From Luzula sylvatica (Eukaryota > Streptophyta > Magnoliopsida > Poales > Juncaceae), in assembly GCA_946800325.1 (NCBI GenBank), contig OX326957.1, forward strand, positions 63,369,570 to 63,433,569: a stretch of 64,000 bases of DNA. Direction: 5' to 3'. Shown piece after piece: positions 36,480-47,663 of this stretch; within the stretch, counting starts at the first letter, position 1; each line of letters begins with the position of its first letter. The notes beneath the pieces are model-generated. The model did no database searches, was not told where the DNA came from, and worked only from the letters and a program-made list of their open reading frames with translations. A program made the position numbers and the translations under genes.

Positions 36480-38492
36480 ATGGGACGTGCGACGAGGTGG
36501 TTCAAGAGTCTTTTCAGTAGCAAGAAAGCCAACGCGGACATCAGATCCACGCCGGATCGAAAGAAGTGGGGCTTGATCGGCAAATCCTTCCGTCAGAAAG
36601 GCGAACCACCACCACAACAGCAGGTATCTCAAACGGCGAGAGTGAATGAAGAGAGAAAGGGTTCGTACAGAGAGGTGATGAGTATTTCTGACGAGGACGA
36701 GCAGAACAAGCGTGCGATCGCCGTAGCAGCAGCAACTGCTGCCGTTGCCGAGGCTGCCGTCGCTGCGGCTCATGCCGCAGCAGCCGTCGTCCGTTTAACA
36801 AGCAGTGGCCGGTGTGTTTCGAACAAACGTGAAGAAATCGCAGCAGTCAAGATCCAATCTGCTTTCCGCGGCTATCTGGTAAGTAATTTGCTGTTAATTA
36901 GTAGTACTTTCTCTTAATTGCACTGTCGAATTGATCTTTGAGATACTGTGAGAATACTTAATGGGGGAATACGAATCGAATATTAGTAGTAACGGAAAAG
37001 TACTTTTTCTTGATTTCTGTACGTTTTCTTCTTCATATTTGGACGAATGAGCTGGAAAGCATGATTCTAAGCGCCCATGGTGTCACCTCAAACTTTCCCT
37101 TTCTCTCCTTCCTCTATTGTCCCTATACTCTTTCTCCATTTCCCCCTCCATATAGATAAGAGTATAGAATAGAAGCTAGAAAAAGTAACCGATCTCTTTG
37201 GACTTTTGGGCCATTCGTTCTTTAATTCAGTCTACATCCATTACATCATACATCTCTTAGCAGAACCTTGTTGCCATTAAATCCCCTACACGATTTAATC
37301 TTGTGGTCCATTAACATTGCTGGTGCATTCACGAGGAAGAATAAAAGCCTGTAAATTTTGTTGATTTTTACAGTTTTACTTTAATTTAATTTTCCTTTTT
37401 TGTCGCCCTATATACTTACTATATATACTAGCTCTCTGGTGCATTGTCAGGTCATTTCGTCACCCAAATGTCATAAAAATTCTTAAATATAGAAGGGACT
37501 TGTAAGTTTTACCCAGTAATTTACTTCTTTTATAATGGTAATTAATTATTATTATTTTATTTGATTGACTAGGCGAGAAGGGCATTAAAAGCGCTGAGAG
37601 GACTCGTGAAACTTCAGGCTTTGGTCAGAGGACATATTGTTAGGAAACAAGCTGCTGAGACTCTTCGGTGCATGCACGCCCTGCTCCGCGTCCAGGCACA
37701 AGCTCGTGCTTCTCGAGTCTCACGCACCCAAAGTTACCGCGCCAACTCTGTAAGCCCCTTTAATATTTTAATATTATATATTTTGTTCATAAATGTTCAT
37801 ATTGAAAAATAATCTTTTTATTATATAGGGGCCTTCTACACCTGAGAAATCTGAACAGACCTCAAGATCTAATGGGTCTAAATCCGACCGTTCAAGTCCT
37901 CTCAAGGTTACAAAATATAATCATGATCTAATCAAATTTATTAATTAATCAAATCTTTTATTTTTGTATGTTACAGAGGAATTCGACGAACTCGACTGCG
38001 AATAGCAAGGTTGTCAGAGACAGGTGTTATTCATCCGGGCGTAACTGGCTGGACCGATGGATAGAAGAGAAATATTACGACGATGACAAGAACGCAAAAA
38101 TCCTGGAAATAGATTCCGGGAAACCAAAGTACAGTAACTCGAAAGACTCTCCTTCAAAGGACTCCAGTTCGGTACCGAGTCCGCAATTTTACTCCGCAAC
38201 TTCGATCATGGTTGGTTCGAGGCGGGGTCCGTTTACGCCCACGAAAAGCGAGTGCTCGTTTGGAGGGTATTCTGATTACCCAAATTACATGTGTAATACC
38301 GAGTCGTTCAGGGCGAAATCGAGATCTCAAAGCGTGCCTAGACAGAGACCCGAGAATGAGAAAGCGGGTTCGGGTAGACGGGTTTCTGGTTTGAGTCAGA
38401 GTTCTTCGATTCAAGCCAAGTTCTCCAACAAGGCCTATCCTGGTTCGGGCCGACTCGATAGATTAGGCATGCCTATTTCAAAGGCATCATAA
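36480..38492 (+). CDS. IQ67-domain (IQD) calmodulin-binding protein, four exons
   Basis: Exons 36480-36878, 37573-37749, 37829-37906 and 37977-38492 encode 389 residues. The N-terminus [16 protein letters not shown] is the usual IQD start. An Ala-rich helix (about residues 80-106) precedes the IQ67 domain (about 115-185), which holds [18 protein letters not shown] and a second IQ-like [13 protein letters not shown], then [12 protein letters not shown]. The first intron splits the IQ67 domain after FRGYL in phase 0, the conserved IQD position. The C-terminus is Ser/Arg-rich and basic, with SVPRQRPE typical of the DUF4005 region. IQD proteins bind calmodulin and usually decorate microtubules, plasma-membrane domains or nuclei. 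An in-frame ATG at 36231 lies at the TATA box and is rejected as start. The gene looks intact. Confidence 0.95.
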
Positions 38493-39267
38493 TTAATTTA
38501 GTTTGAAGTAATTAATTCTAGCTAGCGTCTAGAGATTGAGAGAGGTGGTTTATAATATAATATTTGGAATGTTTTGGGTATTTTAATGAAATGTAATTCT
38601 GCAATATTCTAACAATAATATGTTTGGAAGTAAGTGAAGAGAAATGGGGAGTGGAGATTGTCGGTGATTAAAGAAGATGGCGGCCATGCTACGGGTTTGG
38701 AACGACTCTCTATGATGTCATTCAATTCGATGAGTTGTCTTCGTACCATGCCACCACTCCGTTCCGTTGGGGCTCAATCATGTCATGATCCACGAACTCG
38801 AACAACTTAGCATCCTTGATTTATGGACCTCACACCTGGCATTCTTTGCTGTCTGTCTTATCTTATGGGTAGTTTTAAGTTTTTAACTTTTAATCGTACT
38901 AGGAAAATAGCCCGCGCTTCGCTGCGGGATATATTATTTGATAAGAAATAATATAATAAGCAAAAGTAATAATTTTATATATTATTTGATATATTATTTC
39001 GCTGCGGAATATATTATTTGATATATTATTTGATAAGAAAATAGAAATATTTCTCGCGCTTCACTGGGATTTTTCAAAATTTGTTATGATTATAAAATAA
39101 TAATTTTATCTAAAACGTTATAAGTGCAAAACAAAAATAATCTTCATAAATGTTAATTTAAAAAAAAAAATCTGATATTAAATAGTCTCACAAGTATTAT
39201 GCAATAAATACAAATTTTTTTCCTCCTCAAAACATATCATATGTTCCAAAAGAAAAATTCAAATATT
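38493..39267. other. IQD 3' flank and repeat-derived AT-rich DNA
   Basis: 3' UTR of the IQD gene, then from about 38899 a dispersed-repeat-like stretch in which TTCGCTGCGG(G/A)ATATATTATTTGATA occurs twice and CGCGCTTC recurs. No gene. Confidence 0.5.
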
Positions 39268-39288
39268 TTATTTAGAATACAAGGCATA

Positions 39289-39330
<42 letters not shown>

Positions 39331-39600
39331 AAATATGAACAGTACCCGATAGTGAACAGTACCGGGTGTAAACAGTAACTGACAGTGAACAGTACCCGGC
39401 AGTGAACAGTAACTGACAGTGAACAGTACCCCGGCAGTGAACAGTACAGGTGACGTGGCAAACAGTAACTGACAGTGACAGTACCCGGCAGTGAACAATA
39501 ACAGGCAGTGAACAGTAATTGACAGTGAACAGTACCCGGCAGTGAACAGTAACAGGCAGTGAACAGTACAGGTGACGTGGCCTCACCATATTCTTAGTAT
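39268..39600. mobile_element. Small TIR element with poly(A) run and AACAGTA minisatellite
   Basis: The left end reads GAATACAAGGCATATG and the right end, in reverse complement, GATACTAAGAATATGGTGAGG, so the ends are imperfect inverted repeats. The interior holds a run of about 36 A (39292-39327) and a minisatellite of AGTGAACAGTACCCGGC-type units (39337-39575). A related end with the same TGAGGCCACGT and TACTGTTCACC words lies at 40715-40800. Confidence 0.5.
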
Positions 39601-39912
39601 CCAACTTTTAATGGGAGAGGGTGATTTTATCGGCATGTAGTGTTTGGCGTTTGGAACAATCGTGACATAGGACGGACGAGTCCAAACTAGCTAGGATGGT
39701 CCGTTTCGTCACTATGGGCCCATCGCACAGTTTTGTTTTGTTGGTTTCTTTCTTCAAATCCTAGTCTTTTCAGTTTTCACCTGCGGTAGTGTACGACCTG
39801 GTCAGAGGAATAGGTGAGATATATTATTCTGATTCTTCATTCAACTCACTACCTAAACATGATGGATACAAGAACGCAAGAATACAAAAACCTACTTTGG
39901 ATTCCGTACTAT

Positions 39913-40530
39913 TAGGAATGTCAATGGGTCGGATAGAAACCCGAACCCGCGGGTACCCATACCCGAAAAAAATATTCACGGGTCGGGTAATATCCGAAAA
40001 AAAATATCCGCTCCGGATTCGGGTTCGGATATGGATGGAGTACTATCCGCGCCACGGATAACCCGAACCCGTACCCGAAAACTTAAAACCCTAAATTCCC
40101 GTGGTCGCCTCTTCAGTCTTCCTCAATCCTCTGCGATTTCTTCATGGCGAGTGGCAATTTCTTCATGGCGAGTGGCGACGGCGACGATGCGACTGGCGAG
40201 TGGCGACGATGCTCTCTGGCGATTTCGCTCCTGCCGGCGACGATGCTCCAGGCGACGCTGCTGCCGGCGACGATGCTCCTGGCGATTTCGCTGATGACGG
40301 CCATGGCGACGATGCGACGGACCTTCATGGCGACGATTTCGCTGCTGACGATGCTCTGCGATTTCGGGTAACGGGCATACCCGCGGATAACGGGTTACCT
40401 GCGGGTTCGGGTTCGGGTATCATTTTATACCCGCGGGTATTTTGGGTTCGGGTTCGGATAATACCCGAAAATTCAGGTTCGGGTATGGGGGAGGCTTACC
40501 CGAATCCGACCCGCCCCGTTGACATCCCTA
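39913..40530. mobile_element. hAT-type MITE, 618 bp, TSD CGTACTAT
   Basis: Identical 8-bp duplications CGTACTAT at 39905-39912 and 40531-40538 flank terminal inverted repeats TAGGAATGTCAATGGGTCGG (left) and TAGGGATGTCAACGGGGCGG (right, reverse complement). Eight-base duplications with TAGGG-type ends define hAT elements. The outer parts are made of ACCCGAACCCG-type repeats. The centre (about 40085-40370) is GC-rich, with GGCGACGATGCT-type repeats and a leader-like AAAACCCTAAATTCC before an ATG at 40144. No transposase is encoded. Confidence 0.92.
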
Positions 40531-40714
40531 CGTACTATAAACTCTTAAAAATAAGAATAAGATGGAATAGAAAATTAAGACGGATTAAATATGCTATTCC
40601 AGCTGAACAACTATGGAATAAATAAGAATAAAAACACGGAATAGGAGATTAGCTCTATTCCTGATGAAACATGAAATAGCTATATTTAACGGAATTCCCC
40701 CTCCCATTAATTTT

Positions 40715-40800
40715 AGAATACAAGGGATATGGTGAGGCCACGTCGGCGTTACTGTTCACCCCGGTTACTGTTCATATTGTTCATCCGTTACTGTTTACCC
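40715..40800. mobile_element. Second end of the AACAGTA element family
   Basis: GAATACAAGGGATATGGTGAGG followed by repeated GTTACTGTTCA units, the reverse-sense equivalent of the right part of 39268-39600. No partner terminus is clear, so it is taken as a fragment. Confidence 0.45.
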
Positions 40801-43340
40801 GTCTAATTAGTGCAAATAAAAACACATAGCATTTTCGACCAAGATCTGGCGATTCGTCGCTTCAATCGACCATCTAATTAGTGCAAATAATTCTACTCAT
40901 TTTTCTATCCATATTGACATCCATCATCACATATATTTATTTTTCTTTCGATTATTTTATTTTGGCAGTTCTTGAGAAAGAGGGAAAGAGATGGAGGCAA
41001 GAAGGAGAAGCATGTGCATTTACTCCGCAAAAAGGTCGATCTTTTTATTTGTGCTGTTTATTTTCGATTCTTCTTATTTTCTCAGCAAATTAAGTATGTT
41101 TCGAAATATTCAACTCAGATTTTTATCGATTTTGAATTTCAACCAAATTGTTTTTCTTTGCCTATTTTCCCCAAATACACAACTCAAATATGCCCTTAAT
41201 TTTATCTAGAGTAATGCCTTTGTTCCAATTTAAGATTATGAATGTAAAATTTCCAAGCTAACCAGGCTAGTGGTTGTATGCAAATTGGTGCTTGATGAAT
41301 TGTTTTTCTTTCCTAGTGTTGCAGGTTGGCACATTTAAGCCTAATGAATCAATTTGGAACATTTATGTACTGGTACCGCATTTTCATTTTTCTTTCTTTT
41401 TTCCTGTTTTTTTTGTGCAATACCACTTGGTACAAATAGTTGGTACCACATTTTTGCATTTTTGATCAAAATACTCAATTGATTTTTACCACAATGATAT
41501 TTCATATTTCAGCTTTGAAGGACGAGAACATAATTTCGAAAATATTGGGGTTAAGGATGTGAAGTTTCCATGATAACGGGTAACCGCATTTTGGTTGCAT
41601 TTTGCTTCTTAAAGAGGTGACCGAATTTGTAGAATGGAGATATAATTGGAAAGGCAATGACGATGATTTGCTGGAAGGTATTGTCATGTGATAACGAGGT
41701 TTCTTCAGAGATTTAATAGGTTTTTTCAATTTATATGAAATTGAAATCGGTACCGAACTGGTGAAAAACGGTACCCAAATTGACAGTGAAAGTTGGTGAA
41801 AATTGGTACAAAATCGGCATTGAATCGAAACTGGTCCCAGAGTGGCGAAAAACGACCGAAACTGGTATCTCTATAGGATGAAGACGACTCGTCGGGTACC
41901 GAAATTGATAACAAAATAAGTACCAATTGTAATGCTTTTAAAAGAACTACGAGAAAAAAGAAAAAAAGGGGTGTTTTTGCGTAGTTCTTTTGAATTTGTT
42001 GAATCTAACTTTTATTTGCCTTTTTTTATTAGTACAGTAACTCAATTCAATATAAATAATTTGTGTTAACTTATCAATTGATTATGATAATTGTATTAAT
42101 TAACTAAATATAAAAATGAGGGTATTTTAGTCATTGCTACAATTTACATTATTCTAGTCCACAAATTTGTTCTGAATATTTTGCCGGACATGCTTAGAAT
42201 AGAATGGATTAGTGAACTATTTACCTATTCCACTAATCCTCTATTCCACACATTGCCGAACAGACCCAAAAGTAGTAAATTAATCATATCGAAATTCGGA
42301 TCTAACCAAACTGGAATCCAAAGTAGGTTTTTGTATTGTTGAAACGAATGCAAGTGTGTAAATTGTAAAAGCAATTCCGGCCATTTAGCCCCGTGATTTC
42401 ACATTGTCTGAAGACTTTTGGGCGAAACCCACACGAACTGGGTACACGTGGTTGAGGGTACAGGACATGGAAGACTTCACGTCTCCTTGCTTATTGGTGT
42501 TTCGTTGCCCATACTATATGCACGTTCACGGACCGTGGTTCCGATGGATCTGAATATTTTTCAGAGGCTTTGCACAGAGCTTATATATAGCACGTGTTTG
42601 TGTTTTGTGATTTTGTCGTGGGATTAGTCTCTTCTGCTGCATTGATAATTTGTCGTGATTTTCTTTTGAAAGACTCGAAAGTGTGGGCCTGTTTATGGAA
42701 CACGTAGTATAAATGGTTCACAAGAGTTAAGACCCATTTTCTGGCCCACAAATGTAACTATGAAATATTAGTATTACCAAAATTTTTTTTGAAAGAAACA
42801 GAGTAGACTCTTAAGTTTTATTTCTATTATGTATTATATAGGAAATTTTTCATAACTAACCAAGTTACCAAAGATAATAAAGGAAATAACTAAGTTTGAA
42901 AAATAATTCCAAAAATGTCTTTTGCGGAGTTCCATACAGCGCTGGGCGGAGTTCCATACCTCGCATTTTGTTAATTTTTTAGTTAGTCCGAACGGTGAGT
43001 AATTAAGGGAAATCATTTTTTGCGTCGGCCCGTCGGTGATAAGATGGCTACCACAAATAGCTCATTACCGACGGCTGGACACATTTGTTTGATAGTCTCA
43101 CTATCAGCGATGGGCCGTAGCAAATCATTCCATTAATACCGACGGGCCATCGAAGACAATGGGGAAGTTGGAGGGGTTGCGCAGTACACAAATAAAAAAA
43201 AAATATTTTAAAACTTTTATACTGGCACAATTCATGATTAACAGATACATAGATACAGTAGAAAATGGGTACTTGTAAATAAATTGTAAAAGACTTTGGG
43301 TTTCTAAGCAATGAATCGAAAGTTTCCTTCAAAAAAAAAG
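40801..43340. other. Intergenic DNA with small repeat fragments
   Basis: No gene supported. A direct repeat CTAATTAGTGCAAATAA occurs near 40803 and 40873. At 43025-43165 the words ACCGACGG and CCGACGGGCCAT recur, a pattern seen in subterminal regions of plant CACTA transposons, so this is a probable CACTA fragment. The AGTACCGAA/GGTACC-rich stretch at 41735-41900 is low complexity. Confidence 0.5.
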
Positions 43341-43645
43341 TGTTGAGAAATAAGCAAAACTTAAGAAGCAACACTCAAAATAGGAAAAGATATTCAAGAG
43401 ATAAGAGAGGAGAGAATCAATGGATTTCTTTTCATTTAACTCTATCTCTATTTTCAATTACAATGAAGGGGGAGGTCCATATACAATATCATGAATGATA
43501 CCCACAATATACAATACCATGGAAGATATCTTAAACATACATAACACAATACTATGTACATTTACAAATGTACATATATGTGTCATGATATACAAAATAA
43601 ATCTAATAATACATTCATATTAATATGTACAATATATTTATAACA
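43341..43645 (-). mobile_element. 3' LTR of another copia element
   Basis: 305 bases that in minus sense start TGTTATAAATATAT and end CTTATTTCTCAACA, directly preceded (minus sense) by the purine tract GAGGGAGGG (43646-43654). It contains ATTGTAATTGAAAATAGAG and CTCTTATCTCTTGAA, typical of the transcribed part of short copia LTRs. Its target duplication cannot be paired because the other LTR is not present. Confidence 0.75.
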
Positions 43646-45000
43646 CCCTCCCTCGAATGTCTTTATTTTGTATGCACGAAGAAGCGGCCTCCTCAAAGAC
43701 CCCGCAGAAGAAGTGAAGATGTAGTATCCAGTGAATTGAAATCATGTAGAAATATAAAGCATATGTGATTGTAGAATTGATGCCATGAAGTTTTTCTTTG
43801 ACCTCTATATCATAAAAATATGCCTCGTTAAAACCATACTAGGTAAAACTCAATGGGACAAAAATCCTAGTGGAGGAAAAATAGTGCAATATTATTATGT
43901 TTCATACGCATCATAAGTTACCTCATTAAAAATCTTGTCAGGAAAACCCGTTGGGACAAAACCATGATCAAGGACAAAAAAACTGCATCGCGTATTATTT
44001 CTTCCCCTCATGGATACAACTATTTCGAAGAATAGAGTTCAATATTTTGCACAAACTGTTTCAAAATCTTGGTGCTGGTTATACATAATTCCTCCAGTAA
44101 ATTATGCATTGTAATATATAACAAAATATTTTGTACCAAATATCTTTTGTTTCAAATTCGTTAATTAAGTAATTTGTTCTTCTGGAACTTTTTAGGAGCA
44201 TTAATAATCATAAATCAAATACACATTATCTACGAATTTGATCATTGATACGGACATATAGAATTTCTTCAATATTAAAATGATTATATCATATATGCTC
44301 GGATTACTTCAATTCATACAAAAATATTTGCTATTTAATATAATATGCTTCGTGCATATCTCTCGAGAGTTCAGATAATATGATTCAGGCATTCTAAATC
44401 CTTCTGGGATTTTCATGAATATCATAATCAATGAGCATATGAATAATTTGTTAATATGTATACATGATACATTTTGAGTCTTTCATGGACTTTGAAATGA
44501 ATATACCTTTTCACTACCATTATAAGATAAAAAATTTCGGAATGCATGTCCATAAACTTCACATCGTCATGTGAATTTAGTTTTGGCGAATACTTTGATT
44601 TGTTGACACTTTTCAATTAATTTAATACTAGATCCTCGTTTTCGTTGATTAGCAATTGTAAGTGCATATGCAAATTTCTCAATAACTATAGTTTCATTTC
44701 GGTTCCAATTTTTTTCTAGTAGAGACATGATTTTGAAATCTCATTGTTTTCAACATATTCAATGTTGTCATGTACCTGGATTCATTCATTCATGCCATCT
44801 ACCAATTAATCTTTCAATATCATTTTCAGAAGTATATATTTTATTAGCAGTATTAACAATTTCTATTATACCAATCTTTGATTATGATCTTTCTTATTTC
44901 TTGTATTTATATTTTTGGAACCGATTGGTCGACCACGTTTCGGGCACGTATCAAACTTAAAGTCATCCGAGAATATTGTTTTACAAATATGAGCATTTTA
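43646..45000 (-). mobile_element. Internal 3' remnant of the same copia element
   Basis: Minus-strand non-coding 3' region with the hallmark GGTTTTGTCCCAACGGG and TTTTTAATGAGGTAAC boxes (43900-43990) and the related TTTTGTCCCATTGAG box (43845-43865) that lie between pol and the polypurine tract in one group of copia elements. The right limit is not defined; no pol or 5' LTR is recognised. Confidence 0.55.
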
Positions 45001-45109
45001 TACTGAAAAATTATTGCATCAAATTATGTACTTGCAATTTATTGCAAATAATTAATTCATGAACTCCTAGTTCGTATTTACTTTTCTAAAAAATTGGCCG
45101 AAAATACAC

Positions 45110-45260
45110 TATGCGTTTAAATAAAAACTTCGTGCGTTTAAACCCACACACATATTCCAGCCTTATCTAAAAAATTGTATAGACCGTTTCGTTTTAGCCC
45201 ATGGGTTGTGTTTAAGCGAATGGTTCGTGCATTTAAACGCACCGTCGGTGCGTAAAAACA
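45110..45260. repeat. GCGTTTAAAC half-palindrome cluster
   Basis: TGCGTTTAAA, GTGCGTTTAAACCC, GTGCATTTAAACGCAC and similar words recur four times within 150 bases. The style recalls the palindrome arrays elsewhere in the window, but the core differs and no LTR is visible around it. Confidence 0.5.
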
Positions 45261-45329
45261 GCCAATAAACTAGTTTTGATATAATATGTAATATTATCAC
45301 TTATCATATATATATTGTTTGTTCTTGTC

Positions 45330-45740
45330 TTAACTAATGATTGGATCGTTAAATTGTGACATCACAATCATGAGTTGGCATATTTTATGACATGATTGTC
45401 TGTGACATGTCATATTTGATGATGTGGCAACATAAATTAATTTTTTTTTAAATGTTTAAGTTGCGATATGAGCCACTATAATGTTGTTATTTAATAAATT
45501 ATGAGACTGTGTTTTAGATATATATTTTGCTATTTGTGCTACTGTGCGTGCGCCGATTTTTAATTCATTGAAAACATATATGATTTAATAGATCTATTTT
45601 AATACCTCAAGAAATAGACATATTTATATTGACATGTCATCAAATATGGCATGTCATAAATTGTCACATCATGAAATATGACTTGTCATATATTGTCACG
45701 TCATAACTTGACTGTTCAGTCATCGATCAATGGATGGAAT
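45330..45740. mobile_element. Possible small element with inverted GACATGTCATATTTGATG repeats
   Basis: GACATGTCATATTTGATGATG at about 45402-45422 is mirrored at about 45630-45655, and related CATGTCATA/TTGTCACATCATG words repeat on both sides of the centre. No clear target duplication, so the limits are approximate. Confidence 0.35.
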
Positions 45741-45993
45741 GACCCAATTGAACCAAATTAAAAAAAGTAAGTGATTTGGTTGACCAAATTTAAAAGATAA
45801 GTGACTTGATTGACCAAATTAAAATATTAGGGACTTATTTTTGATGAAAGTTAAAAAAAACCAAAAAAACGGACTTTTTCAAAAAAATTACGTAAAATGA
45901 AATTTCAGTTTACTTACAAAATATTTTTTTCAAAATAAAAGAATCACAGAAAAACAATTATATTTTTTTGTGCAATGTAGTATCACAAATATT

Positions 45994-46127
45994 CACTACA
46001 ACACAATGTTGCAACGCAAAAACCCCTAATACTTAACGGAGGGCCAGTCTGCATTAATCCATCATTTTAACCTACAAATGTCTCTAATTTATCTAGGCGA
46101 TCCCTAATACACGGATCTGTTGTAGTG
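45994..46127. mobile_element. CACTA-type MITE, 134 bp, TSD ATT
   Basis: Perfect 10-bp inverted ends CACTACAACA (45994-46003) and TGTTGTAGTG (46118-46127), flanked by ATT on both sides (45991-45993 and 46128-46130). CACTA ends with a 3-bp duplication define the CACTA/EnSpm superfamily. It is far too short to encode a transposase. Confidence 0.92.
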
Positions 46128-46130
46128 ATT

Positions 46131-47663
46131 GTTGGAATAATAATACAAAGTATTATGTTGAAAAATATTTAAATATACAAGATATTAGATAAAATCAATA
46201 TGCAAATAACCAAATGAAAGATATTTTGGTCAATTTTTTTTTATTATTGGATGGAAAATGATAAGTTTAACTTCATAAGGATAAAAATATTTAATTCACT
46301 TTTTATGGATTTTCGAAGGAAATCTAAAAGTGATGGGTTTTTTATAATTTCTATTCGCAGAGGACTTTTTTAAGAAATATAAAAATTTAGCGGGATTTTG
46401 ATAATTTTCATAAAAGTGAAGGAGTTTTTGAAAAAAAATAAAAAAGCAAAAAGAAAATCTTGAAAATGTAAATAAAAATACTTTGGTTGTTTTGAAATCG
46501 AAGATCAATAATTACAAAAATTAAAAATATGATTTATCATTTGTAAAATGAAACGACATCAAAATATATGAATATAATAAATATAATTTTTAATTAATGT
46601 GATTTATCACATAATTAATACGATTAATCATCTATCAGGATTTATCATTAAATATGATTAAAGAATTAATATATTTAATATATTAATATATTTGAAAAGA
46701 TATACATCTTTTAATACGGTATCCCACAGTAACAATATTTATGCTTAACCAATTAAAATATTTGAATGAATAGCGTATCAGGTATCTCGGTTATATTATC
46801 TAGTTTCTATTTCAATGATAATATACAATTTATTTAATTATTTTAATCCATCTTAATTCTTTGGGAATTCTTAAATAATCTCCCAGTTTTTTTTGGGAAA
46901 TTAAAAAAAAGTCACATTTTGGATATTCCAAAAAATCCTTGGATTTTTTTGGACCAAAATAATCATCTATTTTTCATATTTCATTGTATTAAACTCATTT
47001 TGTATTATTTTTATTAATTTAAAAATCTCTACATATATTATTTAACATATACTAATTTAAAAAAAAAAATTATATGTTATATTTATATAATTTTAATAAT
47101 ATTACATTTATTATGTAGTTTTTTATGAAAAACTAGTATTCAATAAAAAAAGTAAACAACAATCTAAACATTTATTTTTGAAAATATTTTGGTAGAATAA
47201 TATTATTTTAGCATCTAGTTTTAATGTTCATTAATTGTTAGAATAATATTTTCTGCCGAAATATTTAATTTCGCTAGTTTTAATTTCAACAGCTCAATTT
47301 AATTTTAGCAGCTAGTTTTATTAACAATGAACGAATCTTAAAATTAGCCTGCAAATTTATTTTTTGACAAAATATTTTAAAAATGCATAATTTTTATGTT
47401 GTTGTTTATTTATTATTATTATTATTAATAATAATACTAAAATAAAATTTAACAAAATTAAATAAGAAAATACAAAAAGGTATTTCGGTTCAATAAAATT
47501 TCACACCATCCAACAATATTAAGGGTAAATGTAAATGAAATCTTATTTGAAGTATCAAAAAAATGAAAAGGTTAGGGGGTAATTTAAGAATTTAAGAATT
47601 CCCCTTAATTCTTAACTGCTTCGCTTCACTCCTCACTCCACTCAGATCTCCATTATCATCATT
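46131..47663. other. AT-rich upstream region of the methyltransferase gene
   Basis: No gene. Short frames with poly-Lys/Phe bias are AT-rich noise. The last 60 bases (CGCTTCACTCCTCACTCCACTC) are a pyrimidine-rich leader for the next gene; I see no clear TATA box. Confidence 0.55.

Noticed and set aside
39237..39604. Poly-Phe frames on the minus strand
   Set aside because: Poly(A) run and minisatellite read in reverse.
40101..40625. 174-codon frame in the hAT MITE
   Set aside because: Repetitive GGCGACGATG DNA is open in several frames at once and the frame runs out through the MITE end; no domain. Kept only as possible captured sequence.
43048..43374. 108-codon minus-strand frame
   Set aside because: Overlaps the LTR end at 43341 and a CACTA-like fragment; no domain.
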